The position numbers and the translations under genes were made by a program. This document shows positions 1 to 6,368 of a DNA stretch of 6,820 bases, piece by piece. The stretch comes from Ruminococcus sp. (GTDB lineage: Bacteria > Bacillota > Clostridia > Oscillospirales > Ruminococcaceae): assembly GCA_023667165.1 (NCBI GenBank), contig JAMPAO010000124.1, positions 1-6,820 of the forward strand, given 5' to 3'. Within the stretch, counting starts at the first letter, position 1. Each line of letters begins with the position of its first letter. Below the pieces are notes generated by a model. The model was given only the letters and a program-made list of their open reading frames with translations. It made no database searches and was not told the DNA's origin.

Positions 1-711
1 GCAAACAGACGTGTTTTCGGTTCATGCAGACGGTCGTGTTTTAAGGCGGATAATATACGTATCATTCCGCCTTGCAGCTATTCCGCCGTTAAATATTCGG
101 CGGGAGCTGCTGCCGCAGTAATCGCCTTTATGATGTCAGCAGAGCTTATCGGAGCGACAAATTTTATCAGGTTCTATGAACCCGCCGATCCTTCCGACCC
201 CGCTGCTGTAACGGTCAGGGGGATCACCGTTTCCCTGCTGTCGGGAGAGAATAATCTTATAAACGCTCTCGGAGAAGATTACCAAAGCGGCGGAGGCGGC
301 TGCTGTGTATGGGGGATACTTGTAAGAGAGCCTGTGGGATATGATCCGCTTGGAGCGTATCAAAAAACGGATCACGAGATCTATCATTTGGATATATTCG
401 GAAACGATCCGGACAAAAGCAGGATATACAACGGCGTAAACAGCAGGTCAGCTCCCGAAGAGGTCAAAGCTGCATTCGGCAGCGACTGTATCATAACCGA
501 TAACGTTTATACGGAGATCTTTATAGACGGCAGGGAAGCGGATTACGGCAGAATATCCCTGCCCGATGAGGACGAGGAACCGGACGATTGGTTTGAACGG
601 ATCTGCGGCGAATATCCCTGCAGGGAAAGCTGTATCGTGCTTGAATGTACATCATACAGCGGTTTTACGGATATTACATATACTGTTTGGGAAAATACAA
701 GATCAGAATGA
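1..711 (+). CDS. Single-pass membrane protein of unknown function, 5' truncated by window edge
   Basis: I do not recognise this protein. The frame is open from base 1, so 43 codons precede the first in-frame ATG (130). That ATG has no ribosome site (upstream bases are CAGTAATCGCCTTT), and it lies inside a hydrophobic stretch (window codons about 30-51, Ala/Val/Ile/Met rich) that reads as one membrane helix. I therefore annotate a partial gene whose start lies outside. Before the helix is a short Arg/Cys-rich segment (Cys at window codons 9, 13 and 25). After it comes an acidic soluble domain of about 180 residues with a Gly-rich GGGGCC patch, several Cys and an Asp/Glu cluster near the C-terminus. 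The layout (basic N-terminal side, one helix, outer domain) resembles membrane-anchored anti-sigma or sensor proteins, but no zinc-binding or other family motif is visible. It ends 14 bases before the leuB ATG and is probably cotranscribed with it. An alternative is a shorter protein starting at 130. Confidence 0.6.
   Translation, partial: ANRRVFGSCRRSCFKADNIRIIPPCSYSAVKYSAGAAAAVIAFMMSAELIGATNFIRFYEPADPSDPAAVTVRGITVSLLSGENNLINALGEDYQSGGGGCCVWGILVREPVGYDPLGAYQKTDHEIYHLDIFGNDPDKSRIYNGVNSRSAPEEVKAAFGSDCIITDNVYTEIFIDGREADYGRISLPDEDEEPDDWFERICGEYPCRESCIVLECTSYSGFTDITYTVWENTRSE
43..103. repeat. Two consecutive GC-rich inverted repeats sharing arm sequence
   Basis: AAGGCGGA (43-50) is perfectly complementary to TCCGCCTT (66-73), and CCGCCG (83-88) to CGGCGG (98-103). 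ATTCCGCC occurs twice directly (64-71 and 80-87), so the first arm could pair with either copy. No T tract follows, so this is not a standard terminator. It lies inside the open frame of the first gene, so it may simply reflect Gly/Ala/Pro codons. Confidence 0.5.
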
Positions 712-725
712 AAGGCTGAGTGAAT

Positions 726-1808
726 ATGAACAAGAAAATTGCTGTTATAAAGGGCGACGGCATAGGTCCGGAGATAGTGACCCAGGCTATGAAGTCCCTT
801 GACAAAATTGCGGAAAAATTCGGACACAGCTTTGATTACGAGCAGCTTCTTATGGGAGGCTGCTCTATCGACGCAAACGGCGTTCCTCTGACGGAGGAAA
901 CCGTTGAAAGGGCAAGGTCTGCCGACGCCGTGCTTATGGGTTCTATCGGAGGGAACACGTCTACATCTCCGTGGTACAAGCTTCCTGCGGACAAGCGGCC
1001 CGAGGCGGGACTTCTGAAGCTGAGGAAATCTCTTAATCTTTTTGCCAATCTCCGCCCGGCCCTGCTGTACGGTGAGCTTAAGAACGCCTGCCCTCTTAAG
1101 GCGGAGATAGCCGAAAAGGGATTTGATATGATGATAATGCGCGAGCTGACGGGAGGACTTTATTTCGGCGAAAGAAAGACCGAAACGGTGGACGGCGTTG
1201 TTACCGCGACCGACACTCTCACCTACAATGAAAACGAAATACGCAGGATCGCTGTAAGAGCCTTTGATATCGCAATGAAAAGGCGCAAAAAGGTAACAAG
1301 CGTCGACAAGGCGAACGTTCTCGATTCCTCAAGGCTCTGGAGAAAGGTAGTCGAGGAAGTTGCTTCAGATTACCCGCAGGTATCCTACGAGCATATGCTG
1401 GTGGACAACTGCGCAATGCAGCTTGTAAAAGATCCCGCACAGTTTGACGTGGTGCTTACGGAGAATATGTTCGGCGATATCCTTTCCGATGAAGCCTCTA
1501 TGATAACAGGTTCTATAGGAATGCTTGCTTCCGCCAGCCTTAACGATACAAAATTCGGTCTTTACGAGCCGAGCGGCGGCTCGGCTCCCGACATTGCCGG
1601 ACAGAACAAGGCAAACCCCATTGCCGCCATACTTTCCGCCGCGATGCTGCTTAGATTTTCCTTTGACATGGACGGGGAAGCGGACGCTGTGGAAAACGCT
1701 GTAAGCAAGGCGCTTGCGGACGGTTACCGCACGGGCGATATTATGTCGGAGGGAATGAAGCTGCTTTCCTGCTCGGAGATGGGGGACGTTATAGCCGCAA
1801 ATATATGA
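726..1808 (+). CDS. leuB: 3-isopropylmalate dehydrogenase
   Basis: Cytoplasmic enzyme that oxidatively decarboxylates 3-isopropylmalate with NAD+ to 2-oxoisocaproate, the third step of leucine synthesis (EC 1.1.1.85). The 360-residue length is normal for the family. Visible motifs, numbered from the ATG at 726: N-terminal GDGIGPEI (10-17); substrate arginines in LRKSL (R100), NLRP (R110) and RELTGGLYFG (R139), with Tyr146; catalytic Lys195 in DKANVL; metal-binding Asp227, Asp251 and Asp255 (the last two in GDILSD); and the nucleotide loop GSAPDIAG, whose Asp289 matches the aspartate that selects NAD over NADP. The ELTGG motif separates it from isocitrate and tartrate dehydrogenases. A GTG at 720 is in frame, but AAAGG at 711-715 sits 10 bases from the ATG and only 4 from the GTG, so I chose the ATG. 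leuA, leuC and leuD are not in the window. The gene lies between an unknown membrane protein and a lipoprotein. Confidence 0.96.
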   Translation: MNKKIAVIKGDGIGPEIVTQAMKSLDKIAEKFGHSFDYEQLLMGGCSIDANGVPLTEETVERARSADAVLMGSIGGNTSTSPWYKLPADKRPEAGLLKLRKSLNLFANLRPALLYGELKNACPLKAEIAEKGFDMMIMRELTGGLYFGERKTETVDGVVTATDTLTYNENEIRRIAVRAFDIAMKRRKKVTSVDKANVLDSSRLWRKVVEEVASDYPQVSYEHMLVDNCAMQLVKDPAQFDVVLTENMFGDILSDEASMITGSIGMLASASLNDTKFGLYEPSGGSAPDIAGQNKANPIAAILSAAMLLRFSFDMDGEADAVENAVSKALADGYRTGDIMSEGMKLLSCSEMGDVIAANI

Positions 1809-1830
1809 TAAACATAAAAAGGTGAATGAT

Positions 1831-2478
1831 ATGAGGATCGGTACTGTTTTATCTGTTTTTGCGGCGGCTGCGCTTATGACAGGCTGCGAGGCAAAGCATA
1901 CGGAGCCTATGCAGGAGCTGCCGCCTGAGAAATATGCTCCTGCGCAGACTTCGTCAACATATACGGGTACTACCGTTGATTTTGTATATGTATCCACTGC
2001 AGCCTCTCAAAGGCGAAGAGGAGCAAATGAGTTCGATATGCCCGAGTTTCCCGCGGCGGATAATGCCGATGATATATTCGGAGATGATTTTAGACGGCTT
2101 TTCGGCAGCACTGTAAGAGTTGACGATCAAGAGGTCACTGCAAGTGCGGAGGATACTGCGGGAAGCGGATTATCCGAAACAGACATGATGCAGGCCGCTC
2201 CCGTTGAGGGGGCGTTTACCGAAATAAGTATAAGCATGGCGGATATGCCCTACGGCGAAATGACGGTAACAGCCGTGAATATCATTGACGCGCCTTATAA
2301 CGAAACGGATACTGCCGAAACGCTGCCGCCGGAATTTAACGCTGCGGCTGCCGAAAGCGCTCGGACGGAAACCGCCGGAGGCAGCTTCCGCTATGATTAC
2401 GACATAGCGGATTATATGCCTGATATCAATGAATTCCCCGATTTCCCTTATGATGAGTTTAATAAGATATTCAACTGA
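1831..2478 (+). CDS. Small, highly acidic putative lipoprotein of unknown function
   Basis: I do not recognise a family. The start at 1831 is preferred over an in-frame GTG at 1822 because AAAAAGG (1816-1822) lies 8 bases before the ATG and runs into the GTG. The N-terminus MRIGTVLSVFAAAALMTGC is a short lipoprotein signal with lipobox LMTGC, giving lipidation at Cys19 and a mature protein of about 197 residues outside the membrane. Met at the -3 position is tolerated but not the commonest residue. The mature part is low in complexity, rich in Ala, Thr, Pro, Asp and Glu, with about 39 acidic against 11 Lys/Arg residues, and is probably largely disordered. Two similar segments stand out: an EFP followed by DDFRRLFG (residues 72-92), and an EFP followed by DEFNKIFN at the extreme C-terminus (201-215). 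It sits 22 bases after leuB and 14 before metA. It could be a surface or sortase-independent anchor, but no function can be assigned. Confidence 0.8.
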   Translation: MRIGTVLSVFAAAALMTGCEAKHTEPMQELPPEKYAPAQTSSTYTGTTVDFVYVSTAASQRRRGANEFDMPEFPAADNADDIFGDDFRRLFGSTVRVDDQEVTASAEDTAGSGLSETDMMQAAPVEGAFTEISISMADMPYGEMTVTAVNIIDAPYNETDTAETLPPEFNAAAAESARTETAGGSFRYDYDIADYMPDINEFPDFPYDEFNKIFN

Positions 2479-2485
2479 AAGGAGG
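2478..2485 (+). promoter_or_regulatory. Strong ribosome binding site of metA
   Basis: AAAGGAGG begins on the last base of the lipoprotein stop codon and stands 7 bases before the metA ATG at 2493. It is the closest to consensus in the window and suggests efficient independent initiation of metA within the shared transcript. Confidence 0.85.
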
Positions 2486-2492
2486 CTGAGAA

Positions 2493-3422
2493 ATGCCTAT
2501 AAATATACCGGATAACCTACCCGCCACGGAAACGCTGAAAAACGAAAATATTTTTTATATGACCAACGCTGCGGCTGAACACCAGGATATCCGTCCGCTG
2601 CGCATAGCTATTCTGAATTTAATGCCGAAGAAAATAGAAACAGAAACTCAGATATTAAGGCTGCTCAGCAATACGCCGATTCAAGTGGATATTGAATTTC
2701 TTCAGACAGCGTCCCATGTTTCAAAGAACACTCCCGTTTCTCATCTGAATAAATTTTACACCACCTTTGACCATGTAAAGGAAGAAAGCTTTGACGGACT
2801 GATAATCACGGGAGCGCCCGTGGAGCAGATGGACTTTGAAGAGGTGGATTACTGGGACGAGCTTTGCAGGATAATGGACTGGTCACTTACCAATGTATTT
2901 TCCACATTTCATATATGCTGGGGGGCGCAGGCGGGACTTTACCGCCATTTCGGAGTGCCCAAATACAGCTTGAAGGAAAAGATGTTCGGCGTTTTTCCCC
3001 ACAGGATACTGCGTCCGCTTCACCCCTTGGTGAGAGGCTTTGACGAAAGATTTTACGTTCCTCATTCCCGGCACACGGAGGTAAGACGGGAGGATATCGA
3101 GGCAACGGGAAAGCTGGATATAATCACCGTGTCGGATATTTCTGGAGTTCATATAGTTGGAGATAAGTCCCAGAGGCTTTTTTTCGTAACGGGACATTCG
3201 GAATACGATCGTTTTACTATAAGGGACGAGTATATGCGGGACGTGGACAAGGGTTTGAAGATAAACAAGCCGAAAAATTATTTTCCATATGACGATATAG
3301 GTCAGCCGCCCCATTTTAACTGGCGGTGTCACGCAAATATGATGTTTTCCAACTGGATAAATTATTGCGTATACCAGCAAACGCCCTACGATCTGAACGA
3401 TCTGGAAAAGATAGAGATATGA
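2493..3422 (+). CDS. metA: Homoserine O-acyltransferase, predicted acetyl-CoA-using
   Basis: Cytoplasmic enzyme that activates L-homoserine by acylating its hydroxyl group, the first committed step of methionine synthesis. The 309-residue length matches the MetA family. The catalytic triad falls exactly at the numbering known from E. coli and Bacillus MetA: Cys142 in FHICWGAQAG, His235 and Glu237 in TGHSEYD. The N-terminal MPINIPDNLPA and the later PHSRHTEV (190-197) are also family signatures. Residue 111 is Glu (GAPVEQ). In this family Glu111 favours acetyl-CoA and Gly111 favours succinyl-CoA, so the likely product is O-acetylhomoserine (EC 2.3.1.31) despite common naming as a succinyltransferase. 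The start is fixed by a strong AAAGGAGG site. No S-box or T-box fits in the 14-base gap upstream, so any methionine-responsive control must act further upstream or on the enzyme. The gene is followed 18 bases later by a hydrolase. Confidence 0.96.
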   Translation: MPINIPDNLPATETLKNENIFYMTNAAAEHQDIRPLRIAILNLMPKKIETETQILRLLSNTPIQVDIEFLQTASHVSKNTPVSHLNKFYTTFDHVKEESFDGLIITGAPVEQMDFEEVDYWDELCRIMDWSLTNVFSTFHICWGAQAGLYRHFGVPKYSLKEKMFGVFPHRILRPLHPLVRGFDERFYVPHSRHTEVRREDIEATGKLDIITVSDISGVHIVGDKSQRLFFVTGHSEYDRFTIRDEYMRDVDKGLKINKPKNYFPYDDIGQPPHFNWRCHANMMFSNWINYCVYQQTPYDLNDLEKIEI

Positions 3423-3440
3423 GATGAAGAGGTAACTTTT

Positions 3441-4403
3441 ATGAAAAAGGTAAAGAGGATATTTAAGATACTCCTTGCGGTGATTATGCTGCTTGCTGCT
3501 CTTCTTCTTTTATGCTTTATATACCACAGGATACAACTGAAAAGGGAGCGGCCGCTGCTTGCTCCCTTGGGTACGCTTGTTCGGGTAAACGGAGGAGATA
3601 TGAGCGTGTACGCCGAGGGAGAGGGAGAAAAAACTCTTGTGTTTATGTCGGGCGGAGGCACCTGCTCGCCTATACTTGATTTCAGGTCTTTGTATTCGCT
3701 CCTTAGCGGCGAATACAAAACGGCGGTGGTGGAAAAATTCGGTTACGGCTTCAGCGACATAACCGACGGTGATAGAGATATAGACGTTATGCTGGAGCAG
3801 ACAAGAGCAGCGCTGAACGAATGCGGGATCGCTGCGCCTTATGTTCTCTGTCCCCACTCCATGTCGGGAATAGAAGCGCTTTACTGGGCGCAGAAGTATC
3901 CGGACGAGGTAGAGGCAGTGATCGGACTTGATATGTCTGTTCCTCAATACTACGATGAGATGAAAATAAGCGTTCCCGTTTTAACGCTTGGTTATGTGGG
4001 GGCGAGACTCGGCGTTACAAGATTTATCCCGGGAATATGGGAAGGTGACGCTGTAAAATACGGTACTCTCACCGACAGCGAGAAGGACATATACAGGGCA
4101 GTATTTTACAGCAAAACATCCACAAGGTCTATGATAAACGAGGCAAAGACCGTTAAGTCAAACGCTGAAAAGGTAAAGCAGGGCGGCATCCCGCAGATCC
4201 CCATGCTTTTGTTTATTTCCGACGGTTCGGGCGGTACGGGATTTGATAAGGATACCTGGCGGCGGACAGCCGAGGAATATATTTCCGGAAACAAGCTCGG
4301 AAGCTATGTTGAGCTTGACTGTCCTCATTATGTCCACGATCATGAATACGAGAGGATAAGCGAGGAAATAAGGCGGTTTTTGGATAGGGAAAGCGTTCAG
4401 TGA
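3441..4403 (+). CDS. Membrane-anchored alpha/beta hydrolase with variant nucleophile elbow
   Basis: A 320-residue alpha/beta-hydrolase-fold protein of unknown substrate. Residues 10-28 form one hydrophobic helix after a basic start (MKKVKRIFK), so the catalytic domain is probably held on the outer face of the membrane. Likely features in order: oxyanion-loop segment SGGGTCSP (70-77); nucleophile Ser140 in PHSMSG (138-143); acid Asp261 after the strand MLLFIS; and catalytic His296 in CPHYVH (294-299). Both glycines of the usual GxSxG are replaced (P138, S142), and the residue before His296 is Pro rather than the common Gly. The EALYWAQKYPDEVEAVIGLD segment after the nucleophile is typical of the fold. 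AGAGG at 3428-3432 lies 8 bases before the ATG. It is the last gene of the run, 18 bases after metA, and a probable terminator overlaps its stop. Homoserine-acyl transferases can themselves have this fold, but this protein lacks their signatures, so a link to methionine synthesis is not supported. Confidence 0.85.
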   Translation: MKKVKRIFKILLAVIMLLAALLLLCFIYHRIQLKRERPLLAPLGTLVRVNGGDMSVYAEGEGEKTLVFMSGGGTCSPILDFRSLYSLLSGEYKTAVVEKFGYGFSDITDGDRDIDVMLEQTRAALNECGIAAPYVLCPHSMSGIEALYWAQKYPDEVEAVIGLDMSVPQYYDEMKISVPVLTLGYVGARLGVTRFIPGIWEGDAVKYGTLTDSEKDIYRAVFYSKTSTRSMINEAKTVKSNAEKVKQGGIPQIPMLLFISDGSGGTGFDKDTWRRTAEEYISGNKLGSYVELDCPHYVHDHEYERISEEIRRFLDRESVQ

Positions 4404-4424
4404 AACAGTCTGCGCGCTTTTTTT
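4389..4424 (+). terminator. Probable Rho-independent terminator overlapping the hydrolase stop codon
   Basis: The segment 4389-4395 (GAAAGCG) pairs with 4415-4421 (CGCTTTT, one G-T pair). After a 2x2 internal loop, CAG (4398-4400) pairs with CTG (4410-4412). Seven T's (4418-4424) follow. The TGA stop (4401-4403) lies in the loop. It separates the leuB-metA-hydrolase run from the permease operon. The helix is interrupted, hence moderate confidence. Confidence 0.5.
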
Positions 4425-4441
4425 GCTGTATATTGACGCTA

Positions 4442-4460
4442 AATCGGTTAATATTTGATT
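4442..4460. promoter_or_regulatory. Weak AT-rich dyad upstream of permease promoter
   Basis: AATC (4442-4445) and GATT (4457-4460) form a dyad with a partly symmetric centre (TA-N-TA). It lies 41 bases before the TATAAT and could be a regulator site, but such imperfect AT-rich dyads arise easily by chance. Confidence 0.2.
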
Positions 4461-4477
4461 ACAAATTGGTACAGCTA

Positions 4478-4506
4478 TAGATTTTTCCCGAAAAAAGCGT
4501 TATAAT
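4478..4506 (+). promoter_or_regulatory. Putative sigma-A promoter of the ABC permease operon
   Basis: A perfect -10 box TATAAT lies at 4501-4506, about 40 bases before the first permease start. At 17-base spacing the -35 position reads TAGATT (4478-4483), matching TTGACA at only 3 of 6 positions, so the promoter may need an activator. A weaker alternative is TTGATT (4455-4460) with TATAGA (4476-4481), but its 15-base spacing is short. The position after a probable terminator and before a long-spaced operon supports the call. Confidence 0.5.
4482..4495. promoter_or_regulatory. Perfect inverted repeat between -35 and -10, possible operator
   Basis: TTTTTC and GAAAAA flank a CC centre, giving 6-base perfect arms immediately upstream of the TATAAT at 4501. 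A repressor bound here would block RNA polymerase. No regulator gene is in the window, and the motif does not match the catabolite (cre) consensus. Confidence 0.35.
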
Positions 4507-4545
4507 GGATTTGAACAAAAGAAAATTATCGTCGGAGGAGCTTTT

Positions 4546-5466
4546 ATGTATAAAAAAACAGATGTAAAACAAAAAAAAGCAAAGATCTCCCGCAAAAAAA
4601 GGCTCACCGATACAAACACGCCTTTTGCGTTTGTTTCGGTGGTTCCGAGTTTGGCGGGGGTGCTGGTTTTCTTTATAATACCGTTTATCATAGTTATATG
4701 GTATTCCTTTCTTGACAATCCCATAAGCAAGGAATTGGTTCTTTTTGACAATTACAAGGTGCTGTTTAAGAACAACGCTTTTCTGACGGCTGCGAAAAAT
4801 ACATTGCTGCTGTCTGCTACGGCGGTTCCTTTGGCGGTGGTGCTTTCGCTGGGACTTGCAAGCCTATTGGATTCAAAAATACCCTGCAAGAGCCTGTTCC
4901 GTACTTTTTTTCTTTGTCCCATGATGGTTCCCGTGGCGTCCATAGTGCTGATATGGCAGGTGGTTTTCCACTATAACGGAACTCTCAACGCCGTGCTTGC
5001 GGATCTTTTCGGAACAGTACCCGTTGACTGGATGAAGTCAAGCAAGTGTATGATAGTTGTGGTACTGCTGTTTTTGTGGAAAAATCTGGGATATAACATG
5101 ATACTGTTTCTTGCGGCCTTGAACAATATCCCGAAGGATCTTCTTGAAGTGGCTGAGCTTGAGGGAGCAGGCAGCTTCTACAGACTGGTACATATAAAGC
5201 TCAGATATCTCTCTCCCACTATTCTTTTTGTTACCATACTTTCTCTTATAAATTCATTTAAGCTGTTCAGAGAGGTCTATCTGCTTACCGGAGATTATCC
5301 TTATGAAGATCTGTACCTTTTGCAGCATTTCATGAACAATACCTTCAAATCCCTTGATTATCAGAAGCTGTCGGCAGCGGCAATGATAATGTCTGCGGTG
5401 ATGATAATCATAATAGGAGGACTGTTTATTTTTGAAAATAAATTCGGGGGTGACGTGGAAGAATGA
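4546..5466 (+). CDS. CUT1-family carbohydrate ABC transporter permease, MalF/UgpA-like
   Basis: One half of the membrane channel of a binding-protein-dependent importer, probably for a sugar or glycoside. It is 306 residues, with a Lys/Arg-rich cytoplasmic tail (residues 1-19), then about six membrane segments: approximately 28-55, 86-107, 120-141, 169-191, 224-243 and 278-298. The cytoplasmic EAA loop that docks the ATPase is visible as LLEVAELEGAG (199-209), continuing to HIKLRYLSP (216-224). The usual Leu-Pro after the Ile is Leu-Arg here, while the later Pro224 is kept. The start is set by GGAGGAG (4534-4540), 5 bases before the ATG. It overlaps the next permease by four bases (ATGA), typical of permease pairs that form a heterodimer. 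Neither a solute-binding protein nor an ATPase gene is in the window. In Firmicutes a shared ATPase of the MsmK type is often encoded elsewhere. The substrate cannot be told from sequence. Confidence 0.92.
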   Translation: MYKKTDVKQKKAKISRKKRLTDTNTPFAFVSVVPSLAGVLVFFIIPFIIVIWYSFLDNPISKELVLFDNYKVLFKNNAFLTAAKNTLLLSATAVPLAVVLSLGLASLLDSKIPCKSLFRTFFLCPMMVPVASIVLIWQVVFHYNGTLNAVLADLFGTVPVDWMKSSKCMIVVVLLFLWKNLGYNMILFLAALNNIPKDLLEVAELEGAGSFYRLVHIKLRYLSPTILFVTILSLINSFKLFREVYLLTGDYPYEDLYLLQHFMNNTFKSLDYQKLSAAAMIMSAVMIIIIGGLFIFENKFGGDVEE

Positions 5467-6368
5467 GCAAAAGAAAAATCACTCCCCGCAGATTTTTCGG
5501 TAAGCTGTGGATCGCTGTAATGACGGTGTTTGCCGCCGCAGCCGCTGTAATATTTCTGCTGCCCACGGTGCTTACCATATCAAACTCCTTTATGGCGCAA
5601 AGCGAGATAAACGCCAATTACGGCGTGGTGTTTACTTCAATGACCGACAGCAAGACTTTTATTTCGGAAAGAGTAAATCTGAAATTCATACCGGATATCG
5701 TTTCATTCAGTCAGTATGCGTCGGTGCTGCTGAAAACTCCCGATTATCTGCTCAAATTCTGGAATTCGGCAATACTGACGGTGCCTATCGTTATCTTTCA
5801 GACCGTCATTGCGCTGTTCGCTTCCTACGGCTTCGCAAGGCTTACGGGAAAGCTCAAGGAGATCATATTTTTTTTCTACATAGTGCTTATGCTTATGCCC
5901 TATCAGGTAACGCTGGTGCCGAATTACCTTGTGGCGGAAAAATTAGGACTGCTGGACACCCGCTTGGCGATAATCCTGCCGGGAATATTCTCTCCCTTTG
6001 CGGTTTTTCTGCTGACAAAGGCTATGAAAAGAATACCGAAAACTTATTACGAGGCGGCGATGCTGGACGGGGCAAGCGAGCTTCAGATATTCGGAGAAAT
6101 ATGCTTTCCCATGGTACGCAGCGCGGTATTTTCGGTGCTGATGCTGGTGTTTATCGACTACTGGAACATGGTGGAGCAGCCGCTGATACTTTTGTCCGAT
6201 GAATCGCTGCACCCGCTGTCGGTATTTCTGTCAAAGGTAAATACGGGGGATACCGGACTTGCCTTTGCGGTGGCTGTGATCTATATGATGCCGTCGCTGC
6301 TGATGTTCCTCTACGGCGAGGAATACCTTGTTGAGGGGATAACCTATTCCGGAGGCATTAAAGGATAG
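5463..6368 (+). CDS. CUT1-family carbohydrate ABC transporter permease, MalG/UgpE-like
   Basis: Partner permease of the preceding gene, 301 residues. Membrane segments are seen at about 16-40, 101-124, 133-152, 163-185, 219-240 and 266-287. The EAA loop is canonical: YEAAMLDGASELQIFGEICFP (196-216), with Glu197, Gly203 and Pro216. The C-terminal YLVEGITYSGGIKG matches the conserved (Y/F)-V-x-G-(L/I)-T-x-G-x-(V/I)-K-G tail of MalG-type subunits, so the gene is complete. The extracellular loop after the first helix (about 41-100) seems somewhat longer than in common CUT1 permeases, with an insertion-like stretch around 50-75. Its ATG overlaps the previous stop (ATGA); GGGGGTGA (5446-5453) is a possible ribosome site, and translational coupling is likely. 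No binding-protein gene follows directly. Instead there is a 154-base gap and an adaptor gene. Confidence 0.93.
   Translation: MSKRKITPRRFFGKLWIAVMTVFAAAAAVIFLLPTVLTISNSFMAQSEINANYGVVFTSMTDSKTFISERVNLKFIPDIVSFSQYASVLLKTPDYLLKFWNSAILTVPIVIFQTVIALFASYGFARLTGKLKEIIFFFYIVLMLMPYQVTLVPNYLVAEKLGLLDTRLAIILPGIFSPFAVFLLTKAMKRIPKTYYEAAMLDGASELQIFGEICFPMVRSAVFSVLMLVFIDYWNMVEQPLILLSDESLHPLSVFLSKVNTGDTGLAFAVAVIYMMPSLLMFLYGEEYLVEGITYSGGIKG

Noticed and set aside
130..711. Start of the first gene at the ATG at 130
   Set aside because: No ribosome site precedes it, the frame is open back to base 1, and it would cut a probable membrane helix in the middle.
1365..1997. 210-codon ORF on the - strand
   Set aside because: It lies opposite leuB and the lipoprotein gene, both well supported. 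Its translation is Cys/His/Arg-rich and looks like an antisense shadow.
2883..3380. 165-codon ORF on the - strand
   Set aside because: It is opposite metA, whose catalytic residues are all in the + frame, and no start signals are evident.
5507..6202. 231-codon ORF on the + strand in another frame
   Set aside because: It overlaps entirely the MalG-type permease, whose EAA loop and C-terminus are canonical. The alternative translation is compositionally odd and lacks a ribosome site.
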